Below, piece after piece: positions 1 to 8,812 of a DNA stretch of 64,000 nucleotides. Numbering within the stretch: position 1 is the stretch's first letter; the number at the start of each line of letters is the position of its first letter. Made by a program: the position numbers and the translations under genes. The stretch comes from Salipiger mangrovisoli (lineage in GTDB: Bacteria > Pseudomonadota > Alphaproteobacteria > Rhodobacterales > Rhodobacteraceae), in NCBI RefSeq assembly GCF_015223355.1, contig NZ_JADFFK010000026.1:1-64000 (forward strand). The letters run 5' to 3'. The notes beneath the pieces are model-generated. The model did no database searches. It saw only the letters and a list, made by a program, of their open reading frames with translations, and had not been told where the DNA came from.

Positions 1-712
1 CGAAGATCGACGATGACCGCCAGCCTCGCGATCAGCGACGCTCGCGGCTTCCTACACCACGCCGCGGGGCACTATCCCGAGGGTCTAGTATCCACCTGAA
101 TTTTGCTCCCTGCGCTGTCGCAAGACCATCCCCTGTCTCTACCGGTTGCATGGCCACGGCGCAGCATCTTCCGTAGCTCACCTGAGAACGCGAAAGGCGT
201 GGGCTCCCGCGGCAGTGAAAACAAGCGATGTTCTGGGCGCTTGGACGCGCCTGATGACCTAATGGAAACAGGTGCGGTCTGCCCCGCCTTTCAGCGCCAG
301 AGATCTCGAATCTTCCGGTCAAGCCCTTGGTTTGTTTTTGTTTTCTTCAAAGGATCAATCGAGTGATCGCATGGAGCGCCATCTCCGCGGAGATATTGTT
401 GAAAAAGTCGACGTTCGAAGCGTTCTGGGTGCCATCCAAAGGGATCGAATTCCTACATGCTGGGTCCGCAGAAAGCACACAAATTGCCGAGAACCTTGAG
501 GCTTTTATCGATCTCGAATGTCACGACCGTAGCGACCAAGCGCCCGAACGCCGCCGTCGCTCTGTGGATCATCGGCCTTGGCTGCGCCTCGGGCGAAGCC
601 CGAACAACGCTCGCGGAAGAGCCCCGCTGCGCCGCGCTCGCAGGCGCGGCCACCGCGAGCAACGGGACAGATGGAAACCGCCCGCCGGGCCATCGACCTG
701 ATCGCGACTGGA
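1..712. other. No assignable gene
   Basis: No open frame in this stretch has a recognisable family. Several short overlapping frames exist on both strands, but they show the Arg/Pro-rich composition of shadow frames. Roughly 300-520 is less GC-rich than its surroundings and one + frame there reads like an ordinary protein segment, so a decayed gene is possible. I could not identify it. Confidence 0.4.
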
Positions 713-740
713 ACTGCCCCGGACAGTGGCCCGGGGCAGT
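713..740 (-). terminator. Terminator-like hairpin behind bla
   Basis: There is a perfect 10-bp inverted repeat, ACTGCCCCGG and CCGGGGCAGT, with an 8-nt loop, starting a few bases past the bla stop codon. It has no long T run, so it may need Rho or mainly protect the 3' end. Confidence 0.6.
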
Positions 741-746
741 CCGCCT

Positions 747-1628
747 TCAGTTCCGGATCACCGCCATCACCGCGCTGCCGATCTCCTGAAGGGCGGCGTT
801 GCGCGTGTCGAAATCCGCATCGGACCCGGAGACGAAGATGGTGACGACCCAGGGCGTGCCGCCTTCGGGTGTGATCATAGCGATGATGTTGCGCGTGTGA
901 CTGCCGCTGCCGGACTTGTCGAGGATCTGCCAACCATCCGGCGCATCCGCACGCAGCAAGTTGCCGGTCACGCCACCATGGCTCATCCATTCCGCCAGTT
1001 GGTCGCGGGAGTTGGCGGACAACACATCTCCGAGCAGCAGCCGCCGCAGTGTCGCGGTCATCGCGGTCGGGGTGGTCGTGTCGCGCGGGTCTCCGGGCGC
1101 GAAGGTGTTCAGTTCGGGCTCGTACCGGTCGAGCCGGCTAACCTCATCTCCAGCGCCCCGGAGAAACTCGGTCACCGCTTGCGGACCCCCGAGGTGACCG
1201 ATCAGCATGTTTGCCGCCGTGTTGTCGCTCATGTCGAGCGCGGCGAGGCAGAGGTCAGAGAGGGTCATCTCTGCCCCGACCTGTTTTTCGGTGACCGGCG
1301 CATAGGACAGGATGTCCTCCTGCGCCACGCGCAGGGTCTCGGACAATGACAATTCACCAGCATCGCGACGGGCAAGCACAGCGCCGCAGATCGGTGTCTT
1401 CACGGTGCTGTTCATCAGGAAGTGTTCGTCTTCGCGGTGAAGCCACGACAGCTCCGACGCGGTGTCGACAAGCGACACGCCGACGCGCGCGCCGAGGCGC
1501 GCCTCGACCTGCGCGACGGTGTCCGCGAGCGTATCGATGGGCGTCTGGGCAAGCGACGCCGAACCCAGAGACAGGCCGAGAGTGAGCACTGCCGCGGCGC
1601 GCGACAGGACGGAAGCGGTGAACCGCAT
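747..1628 (-). CDS. bla: Class A beta-lactamase
   Basis: This is a periplasmic serine beta-lactamase of 293 residues, the usual class A length. A hydrophobic signal peptide occupies about residues 1-27 and ends at an A-x-A-like site. The active-site motifs are all present: STVK (Ser70-x-x-Lys73), SDN, EPELN (Glu166 of the omega loop) and KSG (the KTG triad with Ser in the middle). The start is supported by AAGGA about seven bases upstream. The gene is divergent from an AmpR-type LysR regulator, the classical arrangement of an inducible beta-lactamase. Substrate range cannot be told from the sequence. Family assignment is secure. Confidence 0.95.
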   Translation of the reverse strand: MRFTASVLSRAAAVLTLGLSLGSASLAQTPIDTLADTVAQVEARLGARVGVSLVDTASELSWLHREDEHFLMNSTVKTPICGAVLARRDAGELSLSETLRVAQEDILSYAPVTEKQVGAEMTLSDLCLAALDMSDNTAANMLIGHLGGPQAVTEFLRGAGDEVSRLDRYEPELNTFAPGDPRDTTTPTAMTATLRRLLLGDVLSANSRDQLAEWMSHGGVTGNLLRADAPDGWQILDKSGSGSHTRNIIAMITPEGGTPWVVTIFVSGSDADFDTRNAALQEIGSAVMAVIRN

Positions 1629-1738
1629 CAGAGTATCCTTTTTTGAGGTGGGGGCACCCGAGGCGCCCGGTCGAAGACATCAGGTCAGGTCATGGGAGCT
1701 GTATATTTCTCCTTGCACGCGGGCCTCAAACGACAAAT

Positions 1739-1756
1739 CTTATACCTTCCCATAAG
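1739..1756. promoter_or_regulatory. Candidate LysR-type operator between bla and its regulator
   Basis: The bla/ampR-like divergent region is 141 bp. It holds an imperfectly spaced inverted repeat, CTTAT-N8-ATAAG, that also satisfies the T-N11-A rule of LysR regulators, just upstream of the regulator start. It is a motif match only. Confidence 0.35.
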
Positions 1757-1769
1757 CTGAGGTATTGCG

Positions 1770-2639
1770 ATGGACCGCCCCGACCTGCCACTCAATGCCC
1801 TGCGGGTCTTTGAAGTCGCCATGCGGCAAGGCAGTTTCACCAAGGCCGCTATCGAGTTGCGCGTCACCCAGGCTGCGGTAAGCCACCAGGTCGCGCGGCT
1901 CGAGGACCTGCTGGGAGCGACCCTGTTCCAGCGGACCTCGCAGGGGCTCGTGCCGACCGACGAGGGGCGCATGCTTTTCCCGGTTCTCGAGCATGGATTC
2001 GATGCGATGGCCCGCGTCTTGGACCGGCTGGGCGGTCGCCGCGATATCGAAGTGTTGAAGGTCGGGGTCAACACGACCTTCGCCCTTGGCTGGCTGATGC
2101 CGCGGCTCGAGCTGTTCCGTCAGGCGCATCCGGAAATCGACCTGCGCATCTCGACCAACAACAACCGCGTGGAGATCCTGCGCGAAGGGCTCGACATGGC
2201 GATCCGCTTCGGCACGGGTGGCTGGACGGGGCACGAGGTGATCCCGCTGATGGAGGCTCCTCTGGCGCCGCTCTGCGCACCCGCGGTGGCCGCGCGTCTG
2301 CAGCACCCGGCCGATCTGGCGCAGATTACCCTGCTGCGCAGCTATCGGAGCGCCGAATGGGCAGGATGGTTCGAGGCGGCCGGCACGGCCTGCCCGCCGG
2401 TGACCGGTCCGGTCTTCGACAGTTCCGTCGCATTGGCCGAACTCGCGGCTTCGGGCGCGGGGGCGGCGCTGCTGCCGGTGGCGATGTTCGAAAGCTACAT
2501 CGCGCAGGGACGCCTCGCGCAGCCTTTCGGCGTTACCGTGCCCGCAGGCCGATACTACCTCGCCTGGCCGTCTGACCGGCGGGCGACCCCCGCGATGCGC
2601 GTCTTCTCAAGCTGGCTGTCAGGAAGAAGCGGGGCATGA
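1770..2639 (+). CDS. AmpR-like LysR-family regulator of the beta-lactamase
   Basis: This LysR-type regulator has 289 residues. The N-terminal winged helix (about residues 5-65) contains the pattern QGSFTKAA..LRVTQAAVSHQV. The effector domain carries features of the AmpR/GcvA branch: NNNRVEILREGLDMAIRFG and RSYRSAEWAGWF. Known AmpR proteins respond to cell-wall muropeptides and switch on the divergent bla gene. That role here is inferred from the close match and the head-to-head position with a class A enzyme. It is probably autoregulated from the shared 141-bp region. Confidence 0.85.
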   Translation: MDRPDLPLNALRVFEVAMRQGSFTKAAIELRVTQAAVSHQVARLEDLLGATLFQRTSQGLVPTDEGRMLFPVLEHGFDAMARVLDRLGGRRDIEVLKVGVNTTFALGWLMPRLELFRQAHPEIDLRISTNNNRVEILREGLDMAIRFGTGGWTGHEVIPLMEAPLAPLCAPAVAARLQHPADLAQITLLRSYRSAEWAGWFEAAGTACPPVTGPVFDSSVALAELAASGAGAALLPVAMFESYIAQGRLAQPFGVTVPAGRYYLAWPSDRRATPAMRVFSSWLSGRSGA

Positions 2640-2784
2640 CCTTATGTGGACGCCAAGTGTCGGTCATTTGGCAAAAAAGCTCCGATCACCGCAATCCGCG
2701 AGAAGCCGGTTCGCCGCGCGATCGCCCGGACCGGCCGCTTTGCCGCAAGGCCAAGCGGCGCATGATCGCGGGGCGTTGAGAGGA

Positions 2785-3942
2785 TCATGCGTTGGCTCTG
2801 GCCAGCCTTTCGTGCCGGAGCCGCCTTATGGGGCCAAGCGCCGCGAGGCATGTCAGTTGCATGGCAAAGAAGACGGCCATCGCCGGCACAAGGCCGATCC
2901 AATCCGCGAGGCCGCCGGCCGCAATCACCGGGATGGAGAAGCCGCAATAGGCGTAGACGAAGAGCCCCGCCGTGGCGCGCGCGCGGTTCTCAGGGGCCAG
3001 CATGGATACCTCCGACAGGGAGGAGAGATAGGTGAAGCCATAGCTGGACGCACTCGTGAGCGCCGTGCCCAGTAGGATCAGCGGGATCGACTGTAGCGCC
3101 GCGCCGGCAAGCAGACCGGAAAAGCCGAGCGGGATCAGGCAAAGACCCAGGCGCAGGGCGCGTGGATTGCTCATGCGACGTGCCAGAGGCTGGCAGAGAA
3201 ACCCGACAAAGAGCGCGAGAAAGATTACCGGCCCGGACCAGGCGCCCAGCCCATGCCGGTCGAGCAGCAGCGGCACCACGGCGATGGTCATGCCGGTGGA
3301 GGCCCAGCTCAGCCCCATTGCGATGCCATAGGGCGCGCTGCCTGCCGGAAAGACCGGCAAGCGGAGCATCGACACATGTCGCGGCACCCATGCGCGCGGC
3401 AGGGACAGGCTAGCCAGGACCAGCACCGGAACGGCGAGCAGCAGCAGCCAGAAGCTCGCGGGGGCAAAGCTCGGACCCTGCGCTATCAGGCTCAGGCCAG
3501 TGGCAAGCGCGCCACCGCCGAAGCCCAGGGAGGTGGCCGAGGTCACCCTCAGCGCCGCCTGTTTTGCGCGTGCCTCGCCCATCAGCTCAATCATGTAGGC
3601 GGTGCCCGACGTCGTGGCGAGCCCGGTCCCGGCGCCGAGAAGCCCCCGCGCGATGACCAGCTGCACCCATCCCGGAGACAGAGCGAGCAGTAGCGTCGCG
3701 CCACCGCTCAGCAGGAGGGCGCAAATCAGCGGCACCTTTCGCCCGATCCTGTCCGACAGCCCCCCCAGGAAGATCAGGGTCGGCATCAGGCCAGCAACAT
3801 AGGCGGCAAAGGCCACGGTCGCCGCCATGGCGCCAAACCCGCTTGATGCGACATAGGCCGGATAGAGCGGCGCCTGCAGGTTGACGGCGAAGGTCACCGC
3901 GAAGAGGCAGAGCGCAAGGATGGCAACGGACAAGCGGGGCAT
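2785..3942 (-). CDS. MFS transporter
   Basis: This is a major facilitator superfamily permease of about 385 residues, mostly hydrophobic, consistent with 12 membrane spans. The loop 2-3 signature is clear (GGLSDRIGRKVPL). I chose the ATG at 3942 because GAGG sits five bases upstream; a longer frame to 3969 lacks this. It is divergent from a MocR-type regulator (4054) with a palindrome between them, so it is likely that regulator's target. Drug, sugar or amino-acid efflux or uptake are all possible; the substrate is unknown. Confidence 0.85.
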   Translation of the reverse strand: MPRLSVAILALCLFAVTFAVNLQAPLYPAYVASSGFGAMAATVAFAAYVAGLMPTLIFLGGLSDRIGRKVPLICALLLSGGATLLLALSPGWVQLVIARGLLGAGTGLATTSGTAYMIELMGEARAKQAALRVTSATSLGFGGGALATGLSLIAQGPSFAPASFWLLLLAVPVLVLASLSLPRAWVPRHVSMLRLPVFPAGSAPYGIAMGLSWASTGMTIAVVPLLLDRHGLGAWSGPVIFLALFVGFLCQPLARRMSNPRALRLGLCLIPLGFSGLLAGAALQSIPLILLGTALTSASSYGFTYLSSLSEVSMLAPENRARATAGLFVYAYCGFSIPVIAAGGLADWIGLVPAMAVFFAMQLTCLAALGPIRRLRHERLARANA

Positions 3943-4011
3943 GGGATCCTCAAGGGCTGAACAGTCCAATCAGATTGCCGCCAGGGCTCTGGTTCCGACA
4001 GGGACAATGCC

Positions 4012-4033
4012 ATACAGTTTGTCCAAACTGTAT
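4012..4033. promoter_or_regulatory. Perfect palindromic operator between MFS and MocR genes
   Basis: Two 9-bp arms, ATACAGTTT and AAACTGTAT, are separated by GTCC. The site lies 69 bp from the MFS start and 20 bp from the MocR start, the expected place for an operator that controls both genes. The bound protein is inferred to be the adjacent MocR regulator. Confidence 0.6.
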
Positions 4034-4053
4034 TGATTGAATGGGCAGTACAC

Positions 4054-5472
4054 ATGGATGGGCTGACGCTTTCCCGGACCGACGGCCAGACCCTTGTCGA
4101 GCAGGTCATGGAGACCCTGCGCACGCGGATCGCAGGTCGCAAGGCCGCGCCGGGCACGAAGCTGCCCTCGATCCGGCAGCTTGCCGATCAGTTGGGGGTG
4201 TCCCGCTCGACCGTAGTCGAGGCCTACGACCGCCTTGTCGCCGAGGGGATCGTGCAATCGCGCCGCGGCTCCGGGTTTTACGTGGCCGGGCATCTGCCGC
4301 CCTTCTCGCTGAGCGACAGCGGCCCGGCCCTCGCCCGCGAGATCGACCCGCTGCGCATCACCCGGCAGGCCCTCGACAGTCGCCGCATCCGCTCCAACCC
4401 GGGCTGCGGCTGGCTGCCGAGCAGCTGGATGCCTCAGGAGGAGATCCGGCGCGCCCTGCGCAGCCTTGCCCGCGCCCCCGAGGCCAGCCTCACCGAATAC
4501 GGCACGCCGCTCGGTCTGCCCGAGCTGCGAGGCCTTCTGGCCGTGCGGATGGCCGACAGTGGCGTCGAGGCGCACCCGGACCAGATTATGCTGACCGAGA
4601 GCGGGACGCAGGCGCTCGATCTCGTATGCCGACTGCTCCTCGAACCCGGCGATCGGGTGCTGATCGACGATCCGTGCTATTTCAACTTCCTCGCGCTCTT
4701 CCGCGCGCATCGTGTCGAGGCCATTGGCGTGCCGCGCACGCCAGCCGGGCCCGACCTCGACGCCTTCGAGGCCGCGCTCAAAGAGCATCGCCCGCGGCTC
4801 TACATCACCAATTCCGGCCCCCACAACCCGACCGGCACGGTGCTGTCGCCCGTCGCCTGTCACCGCATCCTACGGCTGGCCGAGGCGCATGATCTGCTGA
4901 TCGTCGAGGACGACATCTTCGCCGATTTCGAGGAGCGCCCTGCCCCGCGCCTGGCGGCCTTCGACGGGCTGCAGCACGTGATCCAGATCGGCAGCTTTTC
5001 CAAGACGCTCTCTGCCTCGATCCGCTGCGGCTACATCGCGGCCCGGCCGGAGTGGGTCGACGCGCTTGTGGACCTGAAGCTCGCCACCTCCTTCGGCGGT
5101 GGTGCCATGTCGGCCGAGCTGGTGCTGCACCTGTTGAAGGAAGGCAGCTACCGGCGGCATGTCCAAGGCATGCGAACCCGGCTCGCAGGGGCGATGAACG
5201 CGCTTATCCCCCAGCTGAAAGCCATCGGCATTACGCCCTGGCACAGGCCCGAGGCCGGGGTCTTCCTCTGGTGCCGCCTGCCGAACGGCGTCGATGGGGC
5301 GGCCCTGACGCGCGCGGCCTGGGAGGACGGGATTGTACTTGCCCCCGGCAATGCCTTCAGCGTGTCTCAGGGCTGCGGCGGCCTCATGCGGTTCAACGTG
5401 GCCCAGATGCAGGAGATCGGGATCATCGGCGACTTGGCCTCCATTCTCGCAGGTGGCCCGGAGTTTTCCTGA
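4054..5472 (+). CDS. MocR/PdxR-type GntR regulator with aminotransferase domain
   Basis: This is a 472-residue fusion of an N-terminal GntR winged helix (about 10-75, with LPSIRQLADQLGVSRSTVVE) and a class I aminotransferase-like domain. PLP-binding features are visible: NSGPHNPTGTV, the VEDDIF aspartate and SFSKTL, whose Lys would form the Schiff base. MocR proteins use PLP or a PLP-amino-acid adduct as effector. An upstream TTG frame start at 4033 is possible, but it overlaps the palindrome; the ATG at 4054 gives the standard N-terminus. It probably controls the divergent MFS gene. Confidence 0.88.
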   Translation: MDGLTLSRTDGQTLVEQVMETLRTRIAGRKAAPGTKLPSIRQLADQLGVSRSTVVEAYDRLVAEGIVQSRRGSGFYVAGHLPPFSLSDSGPALAREIDPLRITRQALDSRRIRSNPGCGWLPSSWMPQEEIRRALRSLARAPEASLTEYGTPLGLPELRGLLAVRMADSGVEAHPDQIMLTESGTQALDLVCRLLLEPGDRVLIDDPCYFNFLALFRAHRVEAIGVPRTPAGPDLDAFEAALKEHRPRLYITNSGPHNPTGTVLSPVACHRILRLAEAHDLLIVEDDIFADFEERPAPRLAAFDGLQHVIQIGSFSKTLSASIRCGYIAARPEWVDALVDLKLATSFGGGAMSAELVLHLLKEGSYRRHVQGMRTRLAGAMNALIPQLKAIGITPWHRPEAGVFLWCRLPNGVDGAALTRAAWEDGIVLAPGNAFSVSQGCGGLMRFNVAQMQEIGIIGDLASILAGGPEFS

Positions 5473-6197
5473 TGATCAAATGCCATTCCGGGGCCATTCG
5501 TCCAAGATGTATGAGGAATTCCCCACTCGCGAGACGAGCCTGCAGCGCCGTGATCCGCCGCTTGGCTCGCAGGGATTTTTCGGAATGAATGACCAAGAAA
5601 TTCGGCTGGCCGCAGCGATAGGGCTTGGAAATGCTCGAAGGTTTCGCTTCGCGCGAACTTCACCTTTTGAGACCTGAACTCACCCGAGCCAGGTCCGCTG
5701 CCTGCCCCGACCTGACGTGTGCCGAGCCCAGGATCGCAGGGCGTTCCTCCTTTGATGCAGAACCAACCAAGCAATAACGCTGGTCGACCGGGATCCGCTA
5801 TCGGCACCGACCGCGGAGCCAACGACATCGCGCATTTCGGCAAAGGCCATCAGCTGAACTTCCGCGTGTCGACGCAATTGTCGCCTGTTCAATCGCTCGA
5901 ACTGACCGGGACGAAAGGCACTGCCGAACTGCTAACCCCGTTCAGTCCGCCTGCCGACGCGGGCACAGCCTGGCTGGGTGATACCAGCCTGAACCTGCAC
6001 GGCAGCCTGGGCCGGCGCGAAATTCTGCCACCCCGCGACAAGCACACACAGATGGTCGAAGCCTTTGCCTGCGCGGTTCCGGGGCTGGAGGATCTGCCCT
6101 GCGGGGTCGAAGATGCATCGCGACCCGTGGCCGTCCTTGGCGCGATCTTTTTGAGCGGGGCCAAGGGCGCTTGGGCGGACGTTCAATCCGATGATGG
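5473..6197. other. No gene seen
   Basis: About 725 bases lie between the MocR gene and the leftward catabolic operon. Frames of 90-160 codons occur on both strands, but none has a recognisable domain or good codon character. A long + frame entering from here is the antisense of the aldo/keto reductase gene. Decayed DNA is the likeliest reading. Confidence 0.4.
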
Positions 6198-6226
6198 CCG
6201 CGCCCCCTCGATCGGAGGGGGCGCGG
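6198..6226 (-). terminator. Strong terminator hairpin of the hyuAB operon
   Basis: A perfect 12-bp stem (CCGCGCCCCCTC paired with its complement) has a 5-nt GATCG loop and lies 21 bases past the aldo/keto reductase stop codon. It marks the 3' end of the leftward operon hyuA-hyuB-FAD oxidoreductase-AKR. There is no clear T tract. Confidence 0.7.
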
Positions 6227-6246
6227 CTCAAGCGGGAAATTTCCGG

Positions 6247-7275
6247 TCAGCTGTTGGTGGCACCGGCCCAGAGGTTGATGTCACCCTCGACGGCGTAGCG
6301 GTCGATCTCGGCCAATTCCTCTGCGGTGAATTCGAGGTTCTCCAGCGCGCCGACACAGTCGATGACCTGCTGCGCCTTGGACGCGCCGATCAGGGCAGAG
6401 GTAATCGCCCCGCCCCGCAGGCACCACGCGATCGCCATCTGCGCCAGTGTCTGGCCACGGCCCTCAGCAATCCGGTTCAGCTGGCGGATGTTCTCGATGT
6501 TTGCCTCGGACAGGAAACCTTCGCTCAGCGTCGTTCCTCGGGCGACACGGCTGTTTTCGGGCACGCCCTTCAGGTACTTGTTGGTCAGCATCCCCTGCGC
6601 CAGCGGCGTGAAGACGATGGAGCCCATGCCGAGCTCGGCCAGCGTATCCTTCAGGCCGTCGCGTTCGATCCAGCGGTTGAGCATGTTGTAGCTCGGCTGG
6701 TGGATCAAGCAGGGCGTTCCGAGATCCTTCAGGATCGCGGCAGCCTTGCGCGTCATTTCCGAATTGTAGCTGGAAATGCCGACATAAAGCGCCTTGCCCT
6801 GACGCACGATGCTGTCCAGCGCGCCCATGGTTTCCTCGAGCGGCGTGTTCGCATCGAAACGGTGCGAGTAGAAGATATCGACGTAGTCGACGCCGAGACG
6901 CTTCAGCGACTGGTCGCAGGACGCCATCAGGTACTTGCGCGATCCGCCGTCCCCATAAGGCCCGGGCCACATATCCCAGCCTGCCTTGGACGAAATCAAA
7001 AGCTCGTCCCGATAGCCCTTGAAGTCGGTGCGCAGGATCTCCCCGAACGCCTCTTCGGCGGAGCCTGCGGGCGGGCCGTAGTTGTTGGCCAGATCGAAGT
7101 GGGTGATGCCGAGGTCAAAGGCGGTCTGGCAAATCGCGCGCTTGGTGTCATGCGGCGTGTCGTGGCCGAAGTTGTGCCAAAGACCCAGCGAGATCGCCGG
7201 AAGTTTCAGCCCGCTTGTGCCGCAGGTGTTGTAGGTCATCTTTTCGTAGCGGGTTTCGCTTGGCGAATAGGTCAT
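6247..7275 (-). CDS. Aldo/keto reductase (YghZ/Gpr-like)
   Basis: This is an NADPH-dependent aldo/keto reductase of 342 residues. The catalytic tetrad is visible: Asp and Tyr in FDLANNYG, Lys in ISSKAGWDMWPGPYG and His in FYSHRFD. The WDMWPGPYG-DGGSRKYL stretch is typical of the L-glyceraldehyde-3-phosphate reductase (YghZ) branch. The ATG at 7275 is preferred because GGAAGGA lies six bases upstream; longer frames exist. It is the last gene of the leftward hydantoinase operon, so it may reduce or oxidise a carbonyl intermediate of that pathway. The substrate is unknown. Confidence 0.88.
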   Translation of the reverse strand: MTYSPSETRYEKMTYNTCGTSGLKLPAISLGLWHNFGHDTPHDTKRAICQTAFDLGITHFDLANNYGPPAGSAEEAFGEILRTDFKGYRDELLISSKAGWDMWPGPYGDGGSRKYLMASCDQSLKRLGVDYVDIFYSHRFDANTPLEETMGALDSIVRQGKALYVGISSYNSEMTRKAAAILKDLGTPCLIHQPSYNMLNRWIERDGLKDTLAELGMGSIVFTPLAQGMLTNKYLKGVPENSRVARGTTLSEGFLSEANIENIRQLNRIAEGRGQTLAQMAIAWCLRGGAITSALIGASKAQQVIDCVGALENLEFTAEELAEIDRYAVEGDINLWAGATNS

Positions 7276-7337
7276 GGATAGTCCTTCCATCCTTGGTCTG
7301 GTCGGTTCGTGAGGAGCCCGGCGCGCGGATCCGGCGC

Positions 7338-8717
7338 TCAGGCGTAGGCCTGCTTGGGCTCCCATGCGGCAAAGCGCTTCGTGGAGCGGAAGCGGTTGTA
7401 TCTGAAGGGTGTCGGATCAACGGTCGGACGGTCCCCCGCCACCAGTTCCGCCATCAGCTGGCCAACTGCGGGACCCGCCCCGAAGCCATGGCCCGAGAGG
7501 CCCGCCGCGATGTAGAGGCCCGGGACCTGTTCGACCCCGTCGATCACCGGGACACCGTCAGCCGTGGCGTCGATCGCGCCGCCCCAGGCATGGGTCACCC
7601 GCGCATCGCGCAGGGCAGGCAAGGTCTCGCGCATCCCTTTCAGGGCGCGGTCGAGCATCCAGTCCGAAGGTTCAGGATTCAACACCCGTACAGCTTCGAA
7701 GGGCGTCATCTGGTCGAGGCTCCAGCGCTTGCGCGACATGAGTTCTTCGAAGAAGTCCTTGCCGAAGCGCAGACTCAGCTCTCGCCAGCTCTTTAGGAAC
7801 ACGGGCAGAAAGTCGGTGAACAGACGGAAGCTGTCCGGCGTGATCGGAGCGATGTTGATATTGCGCGGACCCACGGTATAGCCGCCGTCCATCCGCTTGC
7901 GCAGGCCAAAGGCTGCGCCGCCCATGGGGAAGTCAGGGCCGTTGTGAAGATTTCCCGAGACCGCTTCGACGCGCGCAGCGGCGGCAATGATGTTCAGTTG
8001 CGGCAGGTGCACACCCATGTTCAACAGGAAGGGGCGGGTCCAGACTCCTCCGGCAACCACCACGGCAGAACATTTGATTGTGCCCTTTTCGGTCACCACC
8101 GCAGAGACCGCGCCGCCGGTCTTCTCGAAACCGCGCACCGCGCATCGGGTGACGATCTTTGCCCCCAGCCGGCGGGCGGCGTCGGCAAAGGCAGGGACCG
8201 CAAGCGCCGGTTCCGCACGCCCATCCGTCGCCGTGTGCAGGCCGTAGTTTTGCCCCGGCGCAATTCCCGGAACGATGTCCGCGATCTCGCGGGCGGTCAG
8301 TTCACGCAGGGGCAGACCGTGTTCCTTGCCGGTCCTGGCCCAGCCCTCGGCCTGTTTGACTTCCCAGTCCTTCTTGCACACGTAGACGATGCCGGTTTCC
8401 TTGTAGCCCGCTTCGATCCCGAAACGGTCCTTGAGCGTGCGCCAGAGGTTGAGGCTCTGGATCGTCAGCGGCATCTCGAGCGGATCACGGCCCATCTGGC
8501 GGGTCCAGCCCCAGTTGCGCGACGACTGCTCGGCGGCAATTTCGCCCTTTTCGCACAGGGTGACACGGACGCCCTTCTCCGCGAGGAAAAGTGCGGTCGA
8601 CACGCCCGCCGTCCCGCCGCCGATGACCACCACATCAGTTTCGGCCGGAAGTTCGGACTCGCTCACGACCGTGTTCAGCGAGGGGACGAACCCTCTGGTT
8701 TCACTGTTAATCATCAT
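7338..8717 (-). CDS. FAD-dependent amine/amino-acid oxidoreductase (DAO family)
   Basis: This is a 459-residue flavoprotein with an N-terminal Rossmann motif (VVIGGGTAGVSTALFLAEKG, about residues 30-50) and the DAO/DadA-sarcosine-oxidase layout, including a C-terminal GLYIAAGLSGHGFGAGPA segment near the flavin. Family members oxidise N-methyl or free amino acids. Lying between hyuAB and an aldo/keto reductase, it may act on the amino acid released by hydantoinase/oxoprolinase-type ring opening (for example sarcosine or proline-like compounds). That is inference. Two consecutive ATGs (8717, 8714) could both serve as start. Confidence 0.85.
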   Translation of the reverse strand: MMINSETRGFVPSLNTVVSESELPAETDVVVIGGGTAGVSTALFLAEKGVRVTLCEKGEIAAEQSSRNWGWTRQMGRDPLEMPLTIQSLNLWRTLKDRFGIEAGYKETGIVYVCKKDWEVKQAEGWARTGKEHGLPLRELTAREIADIVPGIAPGQNYGLHTATDGRAEPALAVPAFADAARRLGAKIVTRCAVRGFEKTGGAVSAVVTEKGTIKCSAVVVAGGVWTRPFLLNMGVHLPQLNIIAAAARVEAVSGNLHNGPDFPMGGAAFGLRKRMDGGYTVGPRNINIAPITPDSFRLFTDFLPVFLKSWRELSLRFGKDFFEELMSRKRWSLDQMTPFEAVRVLNPEPSDWMLDRALKGMRETLPALRDARVTHAWGGAIDATADGVPVIDGVEQVPGLYIAAGLSGHGFGAGPAVGQLMAELVAGDRPTVDPTPFRYNRFRSTKRFAAWEPKQAYA

Positions 8718-8766
8718 AAATTCTTTGCTCAGGAGGAAATTGGTCGCGGCGTGTCGGCGGGACGGC

Positions 8767-8784
8767 CACGGATCATCTTCCGTG
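8767..8784 (-). other. Small hairpin between hyuB and the FAD oxidoreductase gene
   Basis: CACGGA and TCCGTG arms with a 6-nt loop lie in the 95-base gap inside the leftward operon. The hairpin could be a processing or stability element. It is short and may be chance. Confidence 0.3.
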
Positions 8785-8812
8785 ACCGCCCCTCGATGCG
8801 CTGCGAGGCCCG

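Noticed and set aside
4033-4053. Earlier TTG start of the MocR gene
   Set aside because: It overlaps the palindrome and lacks a ribosome site; the ATG at 4054 gives the normal N-terminus.
5719-7281. 520-codon + frame
   Set aside because: Most of it is antisense to the aldo/keto reductase, and the free part shows no domain.
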